A DNA stretch of 64,000 bases from Burkholderiales bacterium. Its GTDB lineage: Bacteria; Pseudomonadota; Gammaproteobacteria; Burkholderiales; Burkholderiaceae_E. The notes beneath the pieces are model-generated. The model searched no databases and was not told the origin of the DNA. It was given only the letters and a program-made list of their open reading frames with translations. How positions within the stretch are numbered: position 1 is the first letter of the stretch; every line of letters begins with the position of its first letter. Shown piece by piece: positions 43,041 to 52,699 of the stretch. Position numbers and translations under genes: made by a program. The stretch is taken from the NCBI GenBank assembly GCA_027487815.1, contig JAIYCW010000013.1, positions 1-64,000 of the forward strand, given 5' to 3'.

Positions 43041-43919
43041 ATGCATATGGAAGAGCACACCTTGGCCTCGGGCACCAGATTGGAAGGCTGGTGGCTGGGC
43101 GAAGGAGATTCGCGTGCATTTATCAGTGGATTCGGTGGGCAGCTCCTCAGCTTGCGGTTGCGCGGGAAAGAAGTGCTCTGGTGCACCCCCGAGCCCAAAG
43201 CCCTACCCGCTGCCTTGCGCGGTGGTGTGCCAATTTGTTGGCCATGGTTTGGTCCAGCGCAAGAGAAGGGTCAGCCGCAGCATGGCCTGGTGCGCACCCA
43301 AATCTGGCGGGCTGTCGATGGCCACTCGGAGCCTTCACCGCGCATGAGCCTGACGATTGAGCCGAGCGCGCCGGTCGATGGCTGGGCCATGAATCTCACG
43401 ATGAGTCTTGATGCGAGCCAAGCCACTTGCACGATGGTGATGCAAACCCGGCGGTTGCAACCCGCAACGGTTGAGTCCCCAAGCTCTGATGGCAGGGCAT
43501 TGCTTTCCCAAGCCTTCCACACCTACTTTGCAATTTCCCCGGATCAGAGCGCGCAGCTTCAAGGATTGCAAGGGCCCTGTCAGGACAATCTTCTGCCGGG
43601 TCGGCCACGCGGAGTCGGCCCCGGGAGCCTCAGTCTCGTCGGGCCACAGGGCCATGCCACCGAGCAGATGTTTGATGGCTTTGAGCAAGCCCCTTGTCTG
43701 CAATTGCACGCTGGTTCGCACCGAGTGGTGATCGAATCGCCCGATGCACGCTCGGTGATGATCTGGAATCCCGGGCCGCAGGCAGGCATGGCCGATGTGC
43801 CTGGCGAGCAGTGGCGCGAGTTCGTGTGCGTGGAGATTGGCCATCTCGGGCAAGACGCGCGAGCCCTTGCGCCCGGCCAAAGTCTCACCCTCACTCAACG
43901 GATACATCTGCCCCAGTAA
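43041..43919 (+). CDS. D-hexose-6-phosphate mutarotase-like (aldose epimerase) protein
   Basis: 292-residue galactose-mutarotase-fold protein of the YeaD type. Seen are 'LLSLRLRGKEVLWCTPEP', 'RGGVPICWPWFGP', 'AQEKGQPQHGLVRTQIW' with the catalytic His, 'LLSQAFHTYFAISP', and near the C-terminus 'EFVCVEIGHLGQDARALAPGQSLTLTQRI'. It interconverts anomers of hexose phosphates. It lies 13 bases after metC, so it may be cotranscribed, without a functional link. Confidence 0.88.
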   Translation: MHMEEHTLASGTRLEGWWLGEGDSRAFISGFGGQLLSLRLRGKEVLWCTPEPKALPAALRGGVPICWPWFGPAQEKGQPQHGLVRTQIWRAVDGHSEPSPRMSLTIEPSAPVDGWAMNLTMSLDASQATCTMVMQTRRLQPATVESPSSDGRALLSQAFHTYFAISPDQSAQLQGLQGPCQDNLLPGRPRGVGPGSLSLVGPQGHATEQMFDGFEQAPCLQLHAGSHRVVIESPDARSVMIWNPGPQAGMADVPGEQWREFVCVEIGHLGQDARALAPGQSLTLTQRIHLPQ

Positions 43920-43954
43920 TCGGTGGTAAGGTTTCAGGTCTTCAGGAGATGACC

Positions 43955-45472
43955 ATGAACCTTGCCGAATTGCGCCCGCTGCTTCAGCCGATGATCGCGC
44001 AACGCTGGCGTGATGACCTGCTGCCGCAACTGATCGAGTATGTGAAGGTGCCTGCCAAGTCGCCGGCATTTGATGCGAGCTGGTCGGCGCATGGCTATTT
44101 GCAATCGGTGGTGCAATCCGCAGCGCTCTGGGCAAAATCGCAAGAAGGTCTGGGTGGTGCGCAGGTGTTACAAGGCATGCAGCTAGAAGTCATCGCCTTG
44201 CCGGGCCCCAAAGGTGAGCTCACGCCTTGCATCTTTTTTGATATTCCCGCTACCGGTGGCCTGGGTGCGCAAGACACGATCATGTTTTACGGGCATCTTG
44301 ATAAGCAGCCCGAGATGGTGGGCTGGCGTGAAGAGCTTGGCCCCTGGAAGCCGGTGGTGCAAGACGGCAAGCTTTATGGGCGCGGCAGCGCCGATGACGG
44401 CTACGCTATTTACAGCGCACTCACTTCATTGGCTGCACTCGATGCGCAAGGGATTCGCAGGCCGCGTTGTGTGGGCCTGATCGAAACCTGCGAAGAAAGT
44501 GGCAGCCCCGATCTGCCCGCCTATCTTGCTGCCCTGGCCCCGCGTCTGGGCAATGTGAAGCTGGTGGTGGGCCTCGATTCGGGCTGCGCCAACTATGATC
44601 AACTTTGGGTCACTACCTCCTTGCGCGGATTGATCGGCGGCACCTTGTCGGTCGAGATTCTTAATGAGGGCGTGCACTCGGGCATGGCCAGCGGCTTGGT
44701 GCCGAGCTCGTTTCGGATCGTGCGCCAATTGCTCAATCGTATTGATGATGTGACCAATGGCGAGGTGCTGCCCGCCGCATTTCGCGCTGAGATTCCGCAA
44801 GAGCGCATCGAGCAGGCACATCAGGCTGGTGCGATTCTTGGCGATGCGGTCTGGAAGCATTTCCCCTGGGTAGGTTGTGATCACACTCCTGCGGGTCATG
44901 CGCATGCACCCAAGCATTCCATGCCCACCACCACCGATCCGGTGGAAGGGATTTTGCAGCGCACTTGGCGTGCAGCACTTTCAGTCACAGGCGCGGCTGG
45001 TTTTCCGCAGCCCGATGAAGCCGGCAATGTGCTGCGGCCACGCAGTTGTTTCAAGCTGAGTCTGCGCCTTCCGCCGAGCGTCGATGGCCCCTGGGCCAGC
45101 AAAGAGCTTAAGCGCATCCTCGAAGCCGATCCGCCTTACAACGCCCGCGTGCAATTCAAAAGCGATCACGGTGCCTCGGGCTGGAATGCGCCGCCCACAG
45201 CGCCATGGCTCACGCAGTTGCTCGAAGCAAGCTCGCAATCGGTGTTTAATAAGCCGAGTGCCGCGATTGGCGAGGGCGGCACAATCCCCTTTATGAACAT
45301 GCTCGGTAAACAATTTCCAGAAGCGCAGTTCTTGATCACTGGCGTGTTGGGCCCGCAGTCCAATGCGCACGGCCCCAACGAGTTCTTGCACCTGTCCTAT
45401 GCCGAAAAACTCACCGAAGTAGTGGCGCAAGTGGTGGCAGGCCTGGGCGCACAAACCACGCACATCGATTAA
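43955..45472 (+). CDS. M20-family metallopeptidase (dipeptidase-like)
   Basis: 505-residue zinc peptidase. Metal-site residues: H114 and D116 in 'MFYGHLDKQPE', bridging D147 in 'GRGSADDGYA', catalytic E180 and ligand E181 in 'IETCEESGSPD'. A dimerisation domain follows in the middle, and the last ligand His is in 'GPQSNAHGPNEFLHLSY'. The start at ATG 43955 has CAGGAG at a proper distance; the ATG six bases earlier is too close to it. Cytoplasmic. Substrate is probably a dipeptide or acyl-amino acid. Confidence 0.92.
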   Translation: MNLAELRPLLQPMIAQRWRDDLLPQLIEYVKVPAKSPAFDASWSAHGYLQSVVQSAALWAKSQEGLGGAQVLQGMQLEVIALPGPKGELTPCIFFDIPATGGLGAQDTIMFYGHLDKQPEMVGWREELGPWKPVVQDGKLYGRGSADDGYAIYSALTSLAALDAQGIRRPRCVGLIETCEESGSPDLPAYLAALAPRLGNVKLVVGLDSGCANYDQLWVTTSLRGLIGGTLSVEILNEGVHSGMASGLVPSSFRIVRQLLNRIDDVTNGEVLPAAFRAEIPQERIEQAHQAGAILGDAVWKHFPWVGCDHTPAGHAHAPKHSMPTTTDPVEGILQRTWRAALSVTGAAGFPQPDEAGNVLRPRSCFKLSLRLPPSVDGPWASKELKRILEADPPYNARVQFKSDHGASGWNAPPTAPWLTQLLEASSQSVFNKPSAAIGEGGTIPFMNMLGKQFPEAQFLITGVLGPQSNAHGPNEFLHLSYAEKLTEVVAQVVAGLGAQTTHID

Positions 45473-45511
45473 AGGATCATTAGTTAAAAAGAGCAATACC
45501 GGAGACGAATC

Positions 45512-46540
45512 ATGACCACTTCAAGCCCCCAATCCAAAGCCCGACGCATGTCGCTTGGCACCCTCGCAGCTTCAGTCGCAACTTCAATCGCGGTAAGCGC
45601 TTCTTTCGTAACGCTTGGTGCGATGCCCGCCGCAGCGCAGGCCCAAGGCTTTCCAAATAAAGGCTTTCGGTTCGTAGTGCCCTTTCCTGCTGGGAGTGCC
45701 ACGGATAATGCGGCGCGCATCGTTGCGCAGGCGCTTAGCGAAGAACTCAAGCAGCCGATCGCGGTCGAGAACAAACCCGGTGCCAATGGCATTCTCGGTG
45801 CCGAAGCAGTGAAGGCCGCTGCAGGCGATCCCTACACGATCCTGGTCACTACCAACACCACGCAAGCGGCCAATCTGAGCCTCTATAAAAAGCTCAGCTA
45901 CGATCCGGTGAAGGACTTCACTCCGATTGCCAAGATCGGCATCACCGGCTTCATCTTGATGGTGCAACCCAACTTCCCCGCCAACAATCTGCGTGAGTTC
46001 ATTGCGTATGGCAAAGCGAATCCTGACAAGATGAGTTTTGGTCATGGCTCATCGGGTTCGCTGGTATCGGCCGCGCTGATGAATCAGATGGCCGGAATTC
46101 AAGCACAAGGCGTGGCTTATAAAGGTATTCCGCCCGCACTCACAGATCTGCTGGGTGGAAGTTTGCAATATGCCTTCGCTGATGTGGGCAATGCTGTGGC
46201 GCAAATCAACGGCGGCAAGCTCAAGGGCCTCGCTGTCACCACCTCCAAGCGTGCAGGTCGTGCGCCCACTGTGCCCACCCTGGCAGAAGCAGGCGTGCCC
46301 GGCTATGAAGTCGCCGCCTGGTTTGGGCTCATGGCCCCGGCCAATATTCCTGCAGATGCACGCCAGCGGCTCTCGAATGCCGCGGTGAAAGTGATTTCAA
46401 CCAAGGACGTGGCTGATCGCTTGGCCGCAGTCGGTATCGACACCGATGTGCAGGATGGCGAGCAGCTTGCGCGCACCATCGATGCCGAGATCAAGCGTTG
46501 GGCAGGTTGGGTGAAGGCTGCGAATATTCAGCCGGAGTAG
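45512..46540 (+). CDS. Bug-family (TctC-like) periplasmic binding protein
   Basis: 342-residue receptor with a long signal region ('LGTLAASVATSIAVSASFVTLGAMPAAAQAQ') and the family core 'FPNKGFRFVVPFPAGSATDNAARIVAQALSEELKQPIAVENKPGANGILGAEAV', then 'MSFGHGSSGSLVSAALMNQMAG'. GGAGACGAATC precedes the ATG. It follows the M20 peptidase by 39 bases on the same strand, so it may feed a peptide or acyl-amino-acid substrate to it. No TctAB genes are nearby. Confidence 0.92.
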   Translation: MTTSSPQSKARRMSLGTLAASVATSIAVSASFVTLGAMPAAAQAQGFPNKGFRFVVPFPAGSATDNAARIVAQALSEELKQPIAVENKPGANGILGAEAVKAAAGDPYTILVTTNTTQAANLSLYKKLSYDPVKDFTPIAKIGITGFILMVQPNFPANNLREFIAYGKANPDKMSFGHGSSGSLVSAALMNQMAGIQAQGVAYKGIPPALTDLLGGSLQYAFADVGNAVAQINGGKLKGLAVTTSKRAGRAPTVPTLAEAGVPGYEVAAWFGLMAPANIPADARQRLSNAAVKVISTKDVADRLAAVGIDTDVQDGEQLARTIDAEIKRWAGWVKAANIQPE

Positions 46541-46555
46541 CTAGCGTTTCCAGCG

Positions 46556-47131
46556 TTACAGCAAATCGGCAAAGTCGCGAAGATGAGCAGCGCTTTGCGG
46601 CAAGCCTCGCTTCTCAAATAGCGCGACCAAGGCAGGGCCGTCAAGGCTAGGGCGGGATAATCGCAAACGCATGGCATGCAACGCCTTTAGGGCAGTGACC
46701 TGATCGAGCTGAAGCTGATTCAGGACAAATTCGTCTGGGGTTTGAATTTCTATACCCAGTGCTCCCACAATGTGTGGTGGAAAGTCGCGCTGGTTTAAGG
46801 TCACGATAGAGTCTGCGCGTCCGGCAATCGCCGCCGCCAGGACATGCCGGTCATCAGGGTCCGGAAGATCCAACCCCCCAATCAGGTGTTCATAGCCGCT
46901 TACAAGACAGTCGGGGATCGCGTCCTCCATAGCTTGAGCTGCCTTCGCTACTTGAGCTGTCATCATTGGCTTGTCCCGTAGCAGGCTTCGAGTCCATTCT
47001 TGCCGAATATGCATCGACCACTTCGCGCTAAACAAATCGGCATGGGCCAAGCTGAGCAGTACGTTTCTAAGGAGCGCGGGGTAAAGTACATTGGCATCAA
47101 GCACAGCTGTATAGCGTGCGCTTCCCGCCAT
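46556..47131 (-). CDS. PIN-domain toxin
   Basis: 191-residue PIN protein, larger than VapC. 'AVLDANVLYPALLRNVLLSLA' carries the first acidic residue (D12), and 'DLPDPDDRHVLAAAIAGRADSIVTLNQRDF' the distal acidic pair. The C-terminal third is helical ('VTALKALHAMRLRLSRPSLDGPALVALFEKRG'). It starts at the base after the antitoxin stop codon. With the upstream HTH gene it makes a type II toxin-antitoxin pair; target RNA unknown. Confidence 0.85.
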   Translation of the reverse strand: MAGSARYTAVLDANVLYPALLRNVLLSLAHADLFSAKWSMHIRQEWTRSLLRDKPMMTAQVAKAAQAMEDAIPDCLVSGYEHLIGGLDLPDPDDRHVLAAAIAGRADSIVTLNQRDFPPHIVGALGIEIQTPDEFVLNQLQLDQVTALKALHAMRLRLSRPSLDGPALVALFEKRGLPQSAAHLRDFADLL

Positions 47132-47596
47132 TTAGAGCGCCTCGCCCAGCTCAAGCGATAGCGCATCAAGCGTTTTTAGGGCCGTTGTTGAGCGAAGCTT
47201 TTGATCAGCCTGGTATCGGGTGAGTTCCTCAAATGCAATTCGCCGATGCCGATTAACTTGTCGGCATACAAGACGCCCAGCTTCGATTTCCTTGATCACA
47301 AAAGGCCGTGACACATTAAGGAATGCAGCAGCCTGCTGGGTGGTTAGTTCAAGCTTTTGTGGCACCAGGAGCATCGGTTCGCGCTTAGCCATCTGGCGCA
47401 GTACATCGGCGAAAAAGCGCAATGCCCGGGGAGGCACTACTAGTACGGGTGCCTCAGACTGCGCAGATTGGTCTACTTGAATGGTGATCCGAATGGTGGC
47501 CGCATTGGAGTGGTCCAAAGCGGCTACTAAACAAGCTGTTGCGGCACCTGCCATTTCGGCTTCAATTTCACTCGCTGGCTCAAGAATAGTTGTCAT
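47132..47596 (-). CDS. Excisionase-type HTH antitoxin
   Basis: 154-residue protein. The winged helix-turn-helix 'ELTTQQAAAFLNVSRPFVIKEIEAGRLVCRQVNRHRRIAFEELTRYQ' resembles excisionase/MerR-type DNA binders used as antitoxins to PIN_3 toxins. The first ~85 residues are not recognised. It is adjacent to the toxin start, and an inverted repeat just upstream (47627-47648) is a likely operator. Confidence 0.83.
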   Translation of the reverse strand: MTTILEPASEIEAEMAGAATACLVAALDHSNAATIRITIQVDQSAQSEAPVLVVPPRALRFFADVLRQMAKREPMLLVPQKLELTTQQAAAFLNVSRPFVIKEIEAGRLVCRQVNRHRRIAFEELTRYQADQKLRSTTALKTLDALSLELGEAL

Positions 47597-47626
47597 GACC
47601 GTGTGTGTTTAGTGCGTAGGTATTGA

Positions 47627-47672
47627 GAATAATGAATTCGCATTATTCGCAACTAACGCAATAAACGCAATA
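47627..47672. promoter_or_regulatory. Inverted repeat and direct repeats, putative antitoxin operator
   Basis: A perfect 8-bp inverted repeat GAATAATG (47627-47634) and CATTATTC (47641-47648) with six bases between. Next to it is an array of CGCAA-type direct repeats (47648-47672: CGCAACTAA, CGCAATAAA, CGCAATATA). Very AT-rich for this window and located 30 bases before the antitoxin ATG. A promoter/operator function is inferred. Confidence 0.5.
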
Positions 47673-47679
47673 TAATCTT

Positions 47680-48435
47680 TTAACGCACCCGGCTTCGCGC
47701 CTCATGCAGAGCACTTAATGTGATCTTGCGCACCTCGGTTTTGCTTTGCTCGATATGGCTGCGTAGCAGCAGCTGCGCCTGATCAGCTTTGCGCTGAATC
47801 ACCGCGCGCAAAATCTTGCCATGCTCCTGATAGGTGGCTTCAATGCGATCGCTGCGGGTGAAATCGAGGCGGCGCACGATGCGGATGCGTTCAGTCACTT
47901 CCTGATGCACCCGGGCCACCTCGTCATTGCCTGTGGCTAACACCAGGGTGGCGTGAAAGCGCTCATCGAGCTCGCCCACTGCGCGCATGTCGTCCAGCCG
48001 CTCCTCAACTGGCACCAGCCACGCGAGCTTGAGCTCTTCGAGCCCCGGGGGATCTTCGCGTCGGGCCACGAGCTTTTGCACGCTTGCCATCTCCAGCATG
48101 ATGCGCAGGTCGTAAAGCTGATCGAGCTTGGCGAAGTCAATCGGCTTCACATACCAGCCGCTCTTGAACTCCACTTCCAGAAAGCCTTCATTGCGCAAGC
48201 GAAACAAGGCCTCGCGAACAGGGGTGCGGCTCACCCCCAATCGCGACCCTATCTCGGCTTCACTAAAGCGATCTCCCGCCACCAGAACAAAATCATGGAT
48301 CTGGGCCTTGAGCGTGGCATAGACCTGCTCGGCCAGGTTGTTGCGCCCACCCTTTAAGGCATGGGCACCGGCCAACGAGCTTGGGTCGGCAACATCGGGG
48401 GAGAGGCGCGGTGGCATGGTCTGATTATCTCGCAT
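47680..48435 (-). CDS. GntR/FCD-family regulator of the nitrogen operon
   Basis: 251-residue regulator. Winged-helix part 'LAEQVYATLKAQIHDFVLVAGDRFSEAEIGSRLGVSRTPVREALFRLRNEGFLEVEF' (about 33-90), then an FCD ligand domain ('YDLRIMLEMASVQKLVARR') with the helical bundle and probable metal His residues ('ERFHATLVLATGND'). Such proteins repress and are released by the pathway substrate or product. It is the last gene of the operon, 24 bases after the DppF-like gene, and a fitting palindrome lies upstream of the first operon gene at 57797. Confidence 0.92.
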   Translation of the reverse strand: MRDNQTMPPRLSPDVADPSSLAGAHALKGGRNNLAEQVYATLKAQIHDFVLVAGDRFSEAEIGSRLGVSRTPVREALFRLRNEGFLEVEFKSGWYVKPIDFAKLDQLYDLRIMLEMASVQKLVARREDPPGLEELKLAWLVPVEERLDDMRAVGELDERFHATLVLATGNDEVARVHQEVTERIRIVRRLDFTRSDRIEATYQEHGKILRAVIQRKADQAQLLLRSHIEQSKTEVRKITLSALHEARSRVR

Positions 48436-48458
48436 GCATTGCTAGCCCGCACACCTAG

Positions 48459-49435
<977 letters not shown>

Positions 49436-49439
<4 letters not shown>

Positions 49440-50458
49440 GAATTCGGATACCAACAAGCGACTGCGTGATCCACCTGCGCATCAAGCGTTGGCGCTTCAG
49501 TGTGGCATTTGGCTTGAGCACGATCACAGCGCTCGGAAAATCGGCAAGCTGGCAGGTCGGTGCGCCGCAAATCGGGTAGCCAACCAGGCACAGGGGCCAG
49601 TTCTTCAAGGCGCATGGTATCGGTGGGTGTTGAGGTGATAAGGCGCGCGGTATAGGGATGGCGCGGATGCTTGAATAAGGCACGGGTGCTGGCTGACTCC
49701 ACGGCATGTCCGGCATGCATCACGATGATTCGGTCGCAATAGTCCGCCGCGAGTCCGAGGTCGTGCGTAATGAAAAGTGTGGCCATGTTTCGTTCGCGTG
49801 CCAGGCCAGTGAGCAAGTCCATGACCGCAGCCTGTGTGGTCACGTCCAGCCCGGTGGTGGGTTCATCGGCCACCAGCAAGCTGGGTCGGCACGCGAGTGC
49901 GAGGGCAATCATCACACGCTGACACATCCCGCCTGAAAGCTCAAAAGGGTAGGCATTCACGCGCCGCTCGGGATCGGCAATCGCCACTTCGCGCAAAGCC
50001 GATATCGCGCGCTGCTTGAGGCTTTCGCTGAGATTGGGGCCACGCGCGGCGGCATGCCGGCGCAACACGTCTTCAATCTGATGGCCCACCGCACGAATTG
50101 GATTAAGCGCGGTGCGCGGGCTTTGAAAGATCATCGAGATCTCTCGGCCGCGTAAATCCGCGAGGGTCGATTCATCAGCTCGCAGCAGATCCATGCCACC
50201 AAAGTGCACCGAGCCTTGGGTGACTTTGGCGGCGCGATCCGAGATGCCAAGCATGGCATAGCTCAGCACGGATTTGCCCGAGCCGCTTTCGCCTACCAAC
50301 CCAACGATCTCGCCCTTGTGCAAATCAAGATTGATGTTTTGCAGTGCACGCACGGTGCCACTGCGGGTGCGGAACTCCAGCGCAAAGTCGCGCACACTCA
50401 GCAGGGGCGGCTGCGCGCCAGCGCTCTCGGCAGCCAATGAGGTTGGGCTAGTATTCAT
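49436..50458 (-). CDS. Dpp/Opp-type ABC transporter ATPase (first)
   Basis: 340-residue ATPase of the DppD/OppD group. Walker [15 protein letters not shown]-loop '[11 protein letters not shown]', signature [16 protein letters not shown], Walker B '[16 protein letters not shown]', '[14 protein letters not shown]', then '[23 protein letters not shown]' in the C-terminal Cys domain. It overlaps the permease stop by ATGA. With the other ATPase and two permeases it powers import of the substrate held by the binding protein at 54243-55847. Confidence 0.93.
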
Positions 50459-51294
50459 GTGCGCCTGCGTGGATCAAAGAGGTCACGCAAGGCGTCCCCC
50501 AGCAAATTGAATGTGAACACCGCCAGCATCAGCACGGCCCCGGGAAAAAGACTCACCCACCACTCACCAGACACAATGTATTGCGCACCCTCGGCCACGA
50601 GAATGCCCCACTCGGCATCGGGTGGGCGCACGCCCAAGCCGATGAAGCTCAATCCGGCGGCATTCAAGATGGCCCAGCCCAGATTCAAACTCACCTGCAC
50701 CATCGCCGGAGGCAGGGAGTTCGGAAACAAATGCATTGCGAGAATGCGCACATCACTGTTGCCAGAAAGGCGAGCCGCTTCTACCCAGCCTGCACCACGC
50801 CGAATGTTTGCCTCAGCGCGCGCCACGCGGATATAAAACGGCAGATTGATGATTGCGGTGGCCAGGATGATGTTGCCAATGGTGTTGCCCAAGGCCGCCA
50901 CAATTCCCATCGCCAATACAAACAAGGGAAAGGCCATGATCGTGTCTGCCATGCGGGTGATGATGCGATCCCACCAGCCGCCAAAGAATCCAGCCGCCAA
51001 GCCAAGCGGCATGCCTATCAGAAATGAAGCAGCGACTGCGCTGAAGGCGATGCCCAGATCAAGCCTAGTGGCCACCACCACTCGCGAGAAGATGTCGCGC
51101 CCGAGCGAATCCGTGCCGAACCAATGCTGTGCCGATGGGGCTTGGAGTGCGCGTGAGGAGTTGCTGGCCAGCGGATCGTAGGGCACCAGCATAGGCCCGA
51201 ACAAAGCCATCACCACAAATAGCACAAACAACACGGCCGCAATCAGCGTGACCGGATTCTCCGAGATCACATGGCGCAGATGCTTGGTATTCAT
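50455..51294 (-). CDS. Dpp/Opp-type ABC transporter permease (DppC-like)
   Basis: 279-residue inner-membrane permease with about six hydrophobic segments. Conserved 'RALQAPSAQHWFGTDSLGRDIFSRVV' before the first loop and the EAA loop 'RAEANIRRGAGWVEAARLSGNSDVRILAMHLFPNSLPPAMVQ' identify a DppC-like protein. The ATG at 51294 leaves a 7-base gap to the upstream permease; a longer start at 51330 would overlap it. Confidence 0.92.
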   Translation of the reverse strand: MNTKHLRHVISENPVTLIAAVLFVLFVVMALFGPMLVPYDPLASNSSRALQAPSAQHWFGTDSLGRDIFSRVVVATRLDLGIAFSAVAASFLIGMPLGLAAGFFGGWWDRIITRMADTIMAFPLFVLAMGIVAALGNTIGNIILATAIINLPFYIRVARAEANIRRGAGWVEAARLSGNSDVRILAMHLFPNSLPPAMVQVSLNLGWAILNAAGLSFIGLGVRPPDAEWGILVAEGAQYIVSGEWWVSLFPGAVLMLAVFTFNLLGDALRDLFDPRRRT

Positions 51295-51301
51295 TGCGCT
51301 C

Positions 51302-52315
51302 TCAACCTTCGATCGTGACGCGCGGATCAACCACGCAATAAATCAAATCCACCAGCAAGTTGAGCAGCACAAAGAGAATGCCCATGGCGAGCACAAAGCC
51401 CTGTACCGGCGCATAGTCGCTCGCAGTCAGTGCATCAATCGCATAGCTCCCCAGACCAGGCCAGCCAAATACTTTCTCCACAATCACGCTGGAGCCCAGC
51501 ATGAAGCCAAATACCATGCCAAGTGTGGTCACTACCGGCAAGAGCGCATTGCGAAGCCCGTAGCGCACCAGCACTGTGGTGTTGGATAGCCCGCTGGCGC
51601 GAGCCGTGCGGATGAAATCGGCCGAGAGAATCGAGAGCATGGAAGCGCGTGTCATGCGGGCAATCGGCGCGAGCACAAAGATCGTCATCGTGACTACGGG
51701 CAGGATCATTTGCTTGAAGCTGGCCCACCACACGGCCATGTCGCGCGCGATCAGTGCATCGATGAGATAGAGGCCAGTTACCGTGGGCGGGGGCGAAAAC
51801 ATCGGGTCGAGTCGACCGAGCGGTGAAGGCGCCCAGCCCAGCAAAAAGTAAAACACATAGGCCAGCAAAAGGCCGGTAAAGAAGGTGGGCAAAGAAACGC
51901 CCGCGGTAGTAACCAGGCGGCAAAGCTGATCGATCCACGAGCCTTGCCGTACCGCCGCCAATACCCCCAGGGGTAGGGCAATCGCGCAGGCCAGAACCAG
52001 GGCAAGCAACACCAGCTCCAGTGATGCGGGCAGGCGACTGATCAGCTCTTTGGTTACTGGCTGCCCAGTAGTGAGCGAGAGGCCAAGATCCCCTTTAAAG
52101 AGCGCAGCAACATATTTAAAGAACTGCTCGGGCAGGGGCCGATCCAACCCCAATTGGGTGCGCACCTGCGCTACGGCTTCCGGTGTGGCCGCACCGCCCG
52201 CGAAGTAAGCGGCTGGGTCACCGGGCAGGGCGCGGGTGAGCAGAAAGGTGATCACCACCACACCGATTAAATTGGGCAGGGCAGCCAGCAGCCGTTTGGT
52301 GATCGTGCGCAGCAT
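51302..52315 (-). CDS. Dpp/Opp-type ABC transporter permease (DppB-like)
   Basis: 337-residue permease. N-terminal 'LLAALPNLIGVVVITFLLTRALPGDPAAYF' is the DppB start, and the EAA loop is in 'ADFIRTARASGLSNTTVLVRYGLRNALLPVVTTLG', with six transmembrane segments. It follows the AtzH-like gene by 6 bases and precedes the second permease by 7. Confidence 0.93.
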   Translation of the reverse strand: MLRTITKRLLAALPNLIGVVVITFLLTRALPGDPAAYFAGGAATPEAVAQVRTQLGLDRPLPEQFFKYVAALFKGDLGLSLTTGQPVTKELISRLPASLELVLLALVLACAIALPLGVLAAVRQGSWIDQLCRLVTTAGVSLPTFFTGLLLAYVFYFLLGWAPSPLGRLDPMFSPPPTVTGLYLIDALIARDMAVWWASFKQMILPVVTMTIFVLAPIARMTRASMLSILSADFIRTARASGLSNTTVLVRYGLRNALLPVVTTLGMVFGFMLGSSVIVEKVFGWPGLGSYAIDALTASDYAPVQGFVLAMGILFVLLNLLVDLIYCVVDPRVTIEG

Positions 52316-52321
52316 ATGGGA

Positions 52322-52699
52322 CTAAACCTGAAGCAATGACACATGAGCCGCGACAACACGCCATCCCTGAGGCGTACGCACCCAAGTCTGGCTCTGGCGT
52401 CCGGTGCGATTGCCACCTTCGCGCAAAAACTCTGTCATCGCGGTGGCATAGTCAGTGCCAAAGGTGGTGATGATGGTGCGCATCAGCTTGCGCTGCAGGC
52501 CCGCACCGGGGCGTGAATTGCGAAATGCACGAATCTCCTCGATGCCGTAGAGATTCTCGCCCACCCCATAGCGAGTGGTGCGGGCATCGTCCCAAAACAA
52601 TTCATCCAGCACCGCCACATCATTGCTGACCAGTGCCGCTTCATAGCGAGCAAACACGGCGCTCACTTCGGCATGAACTTCGGGTTGATTGATGATCAT
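52322..52699 (-). CDS. AtzH/HpxZ-like protein (NTF2-like fold)
   Basis: 125-residue protein starting [16 protein letters not shown]. '[43 protein letters not shown]' and '[18 protein letters not shown]' match the AtzH-like (HpxZ) domain. In s-triazine breakdown AtzH acts between the carboxybiuret-derived intermediate and allophanate; HpxZ belongs to oxalurate breakdown. The ATG at 52699 overlaps the amidase stop (ATGA). A distant upstream ATG-like codon at 52771 lies inside the amidase gene and is unlikely. The exact reaction here is inferred from context. Confidence 0.85.
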   Translation of the reverse strand: MIINQPEVHAEVSAVFARYEAALVSNDVAVLDELFWDDARTTRYGVGENLYGIEEIRAFRNSRPGAGLQRKLMRTIITTFGTDYATAMTEFLREGGNRTGRQSQTWVRTPQGWRVVAAHVSLLQV

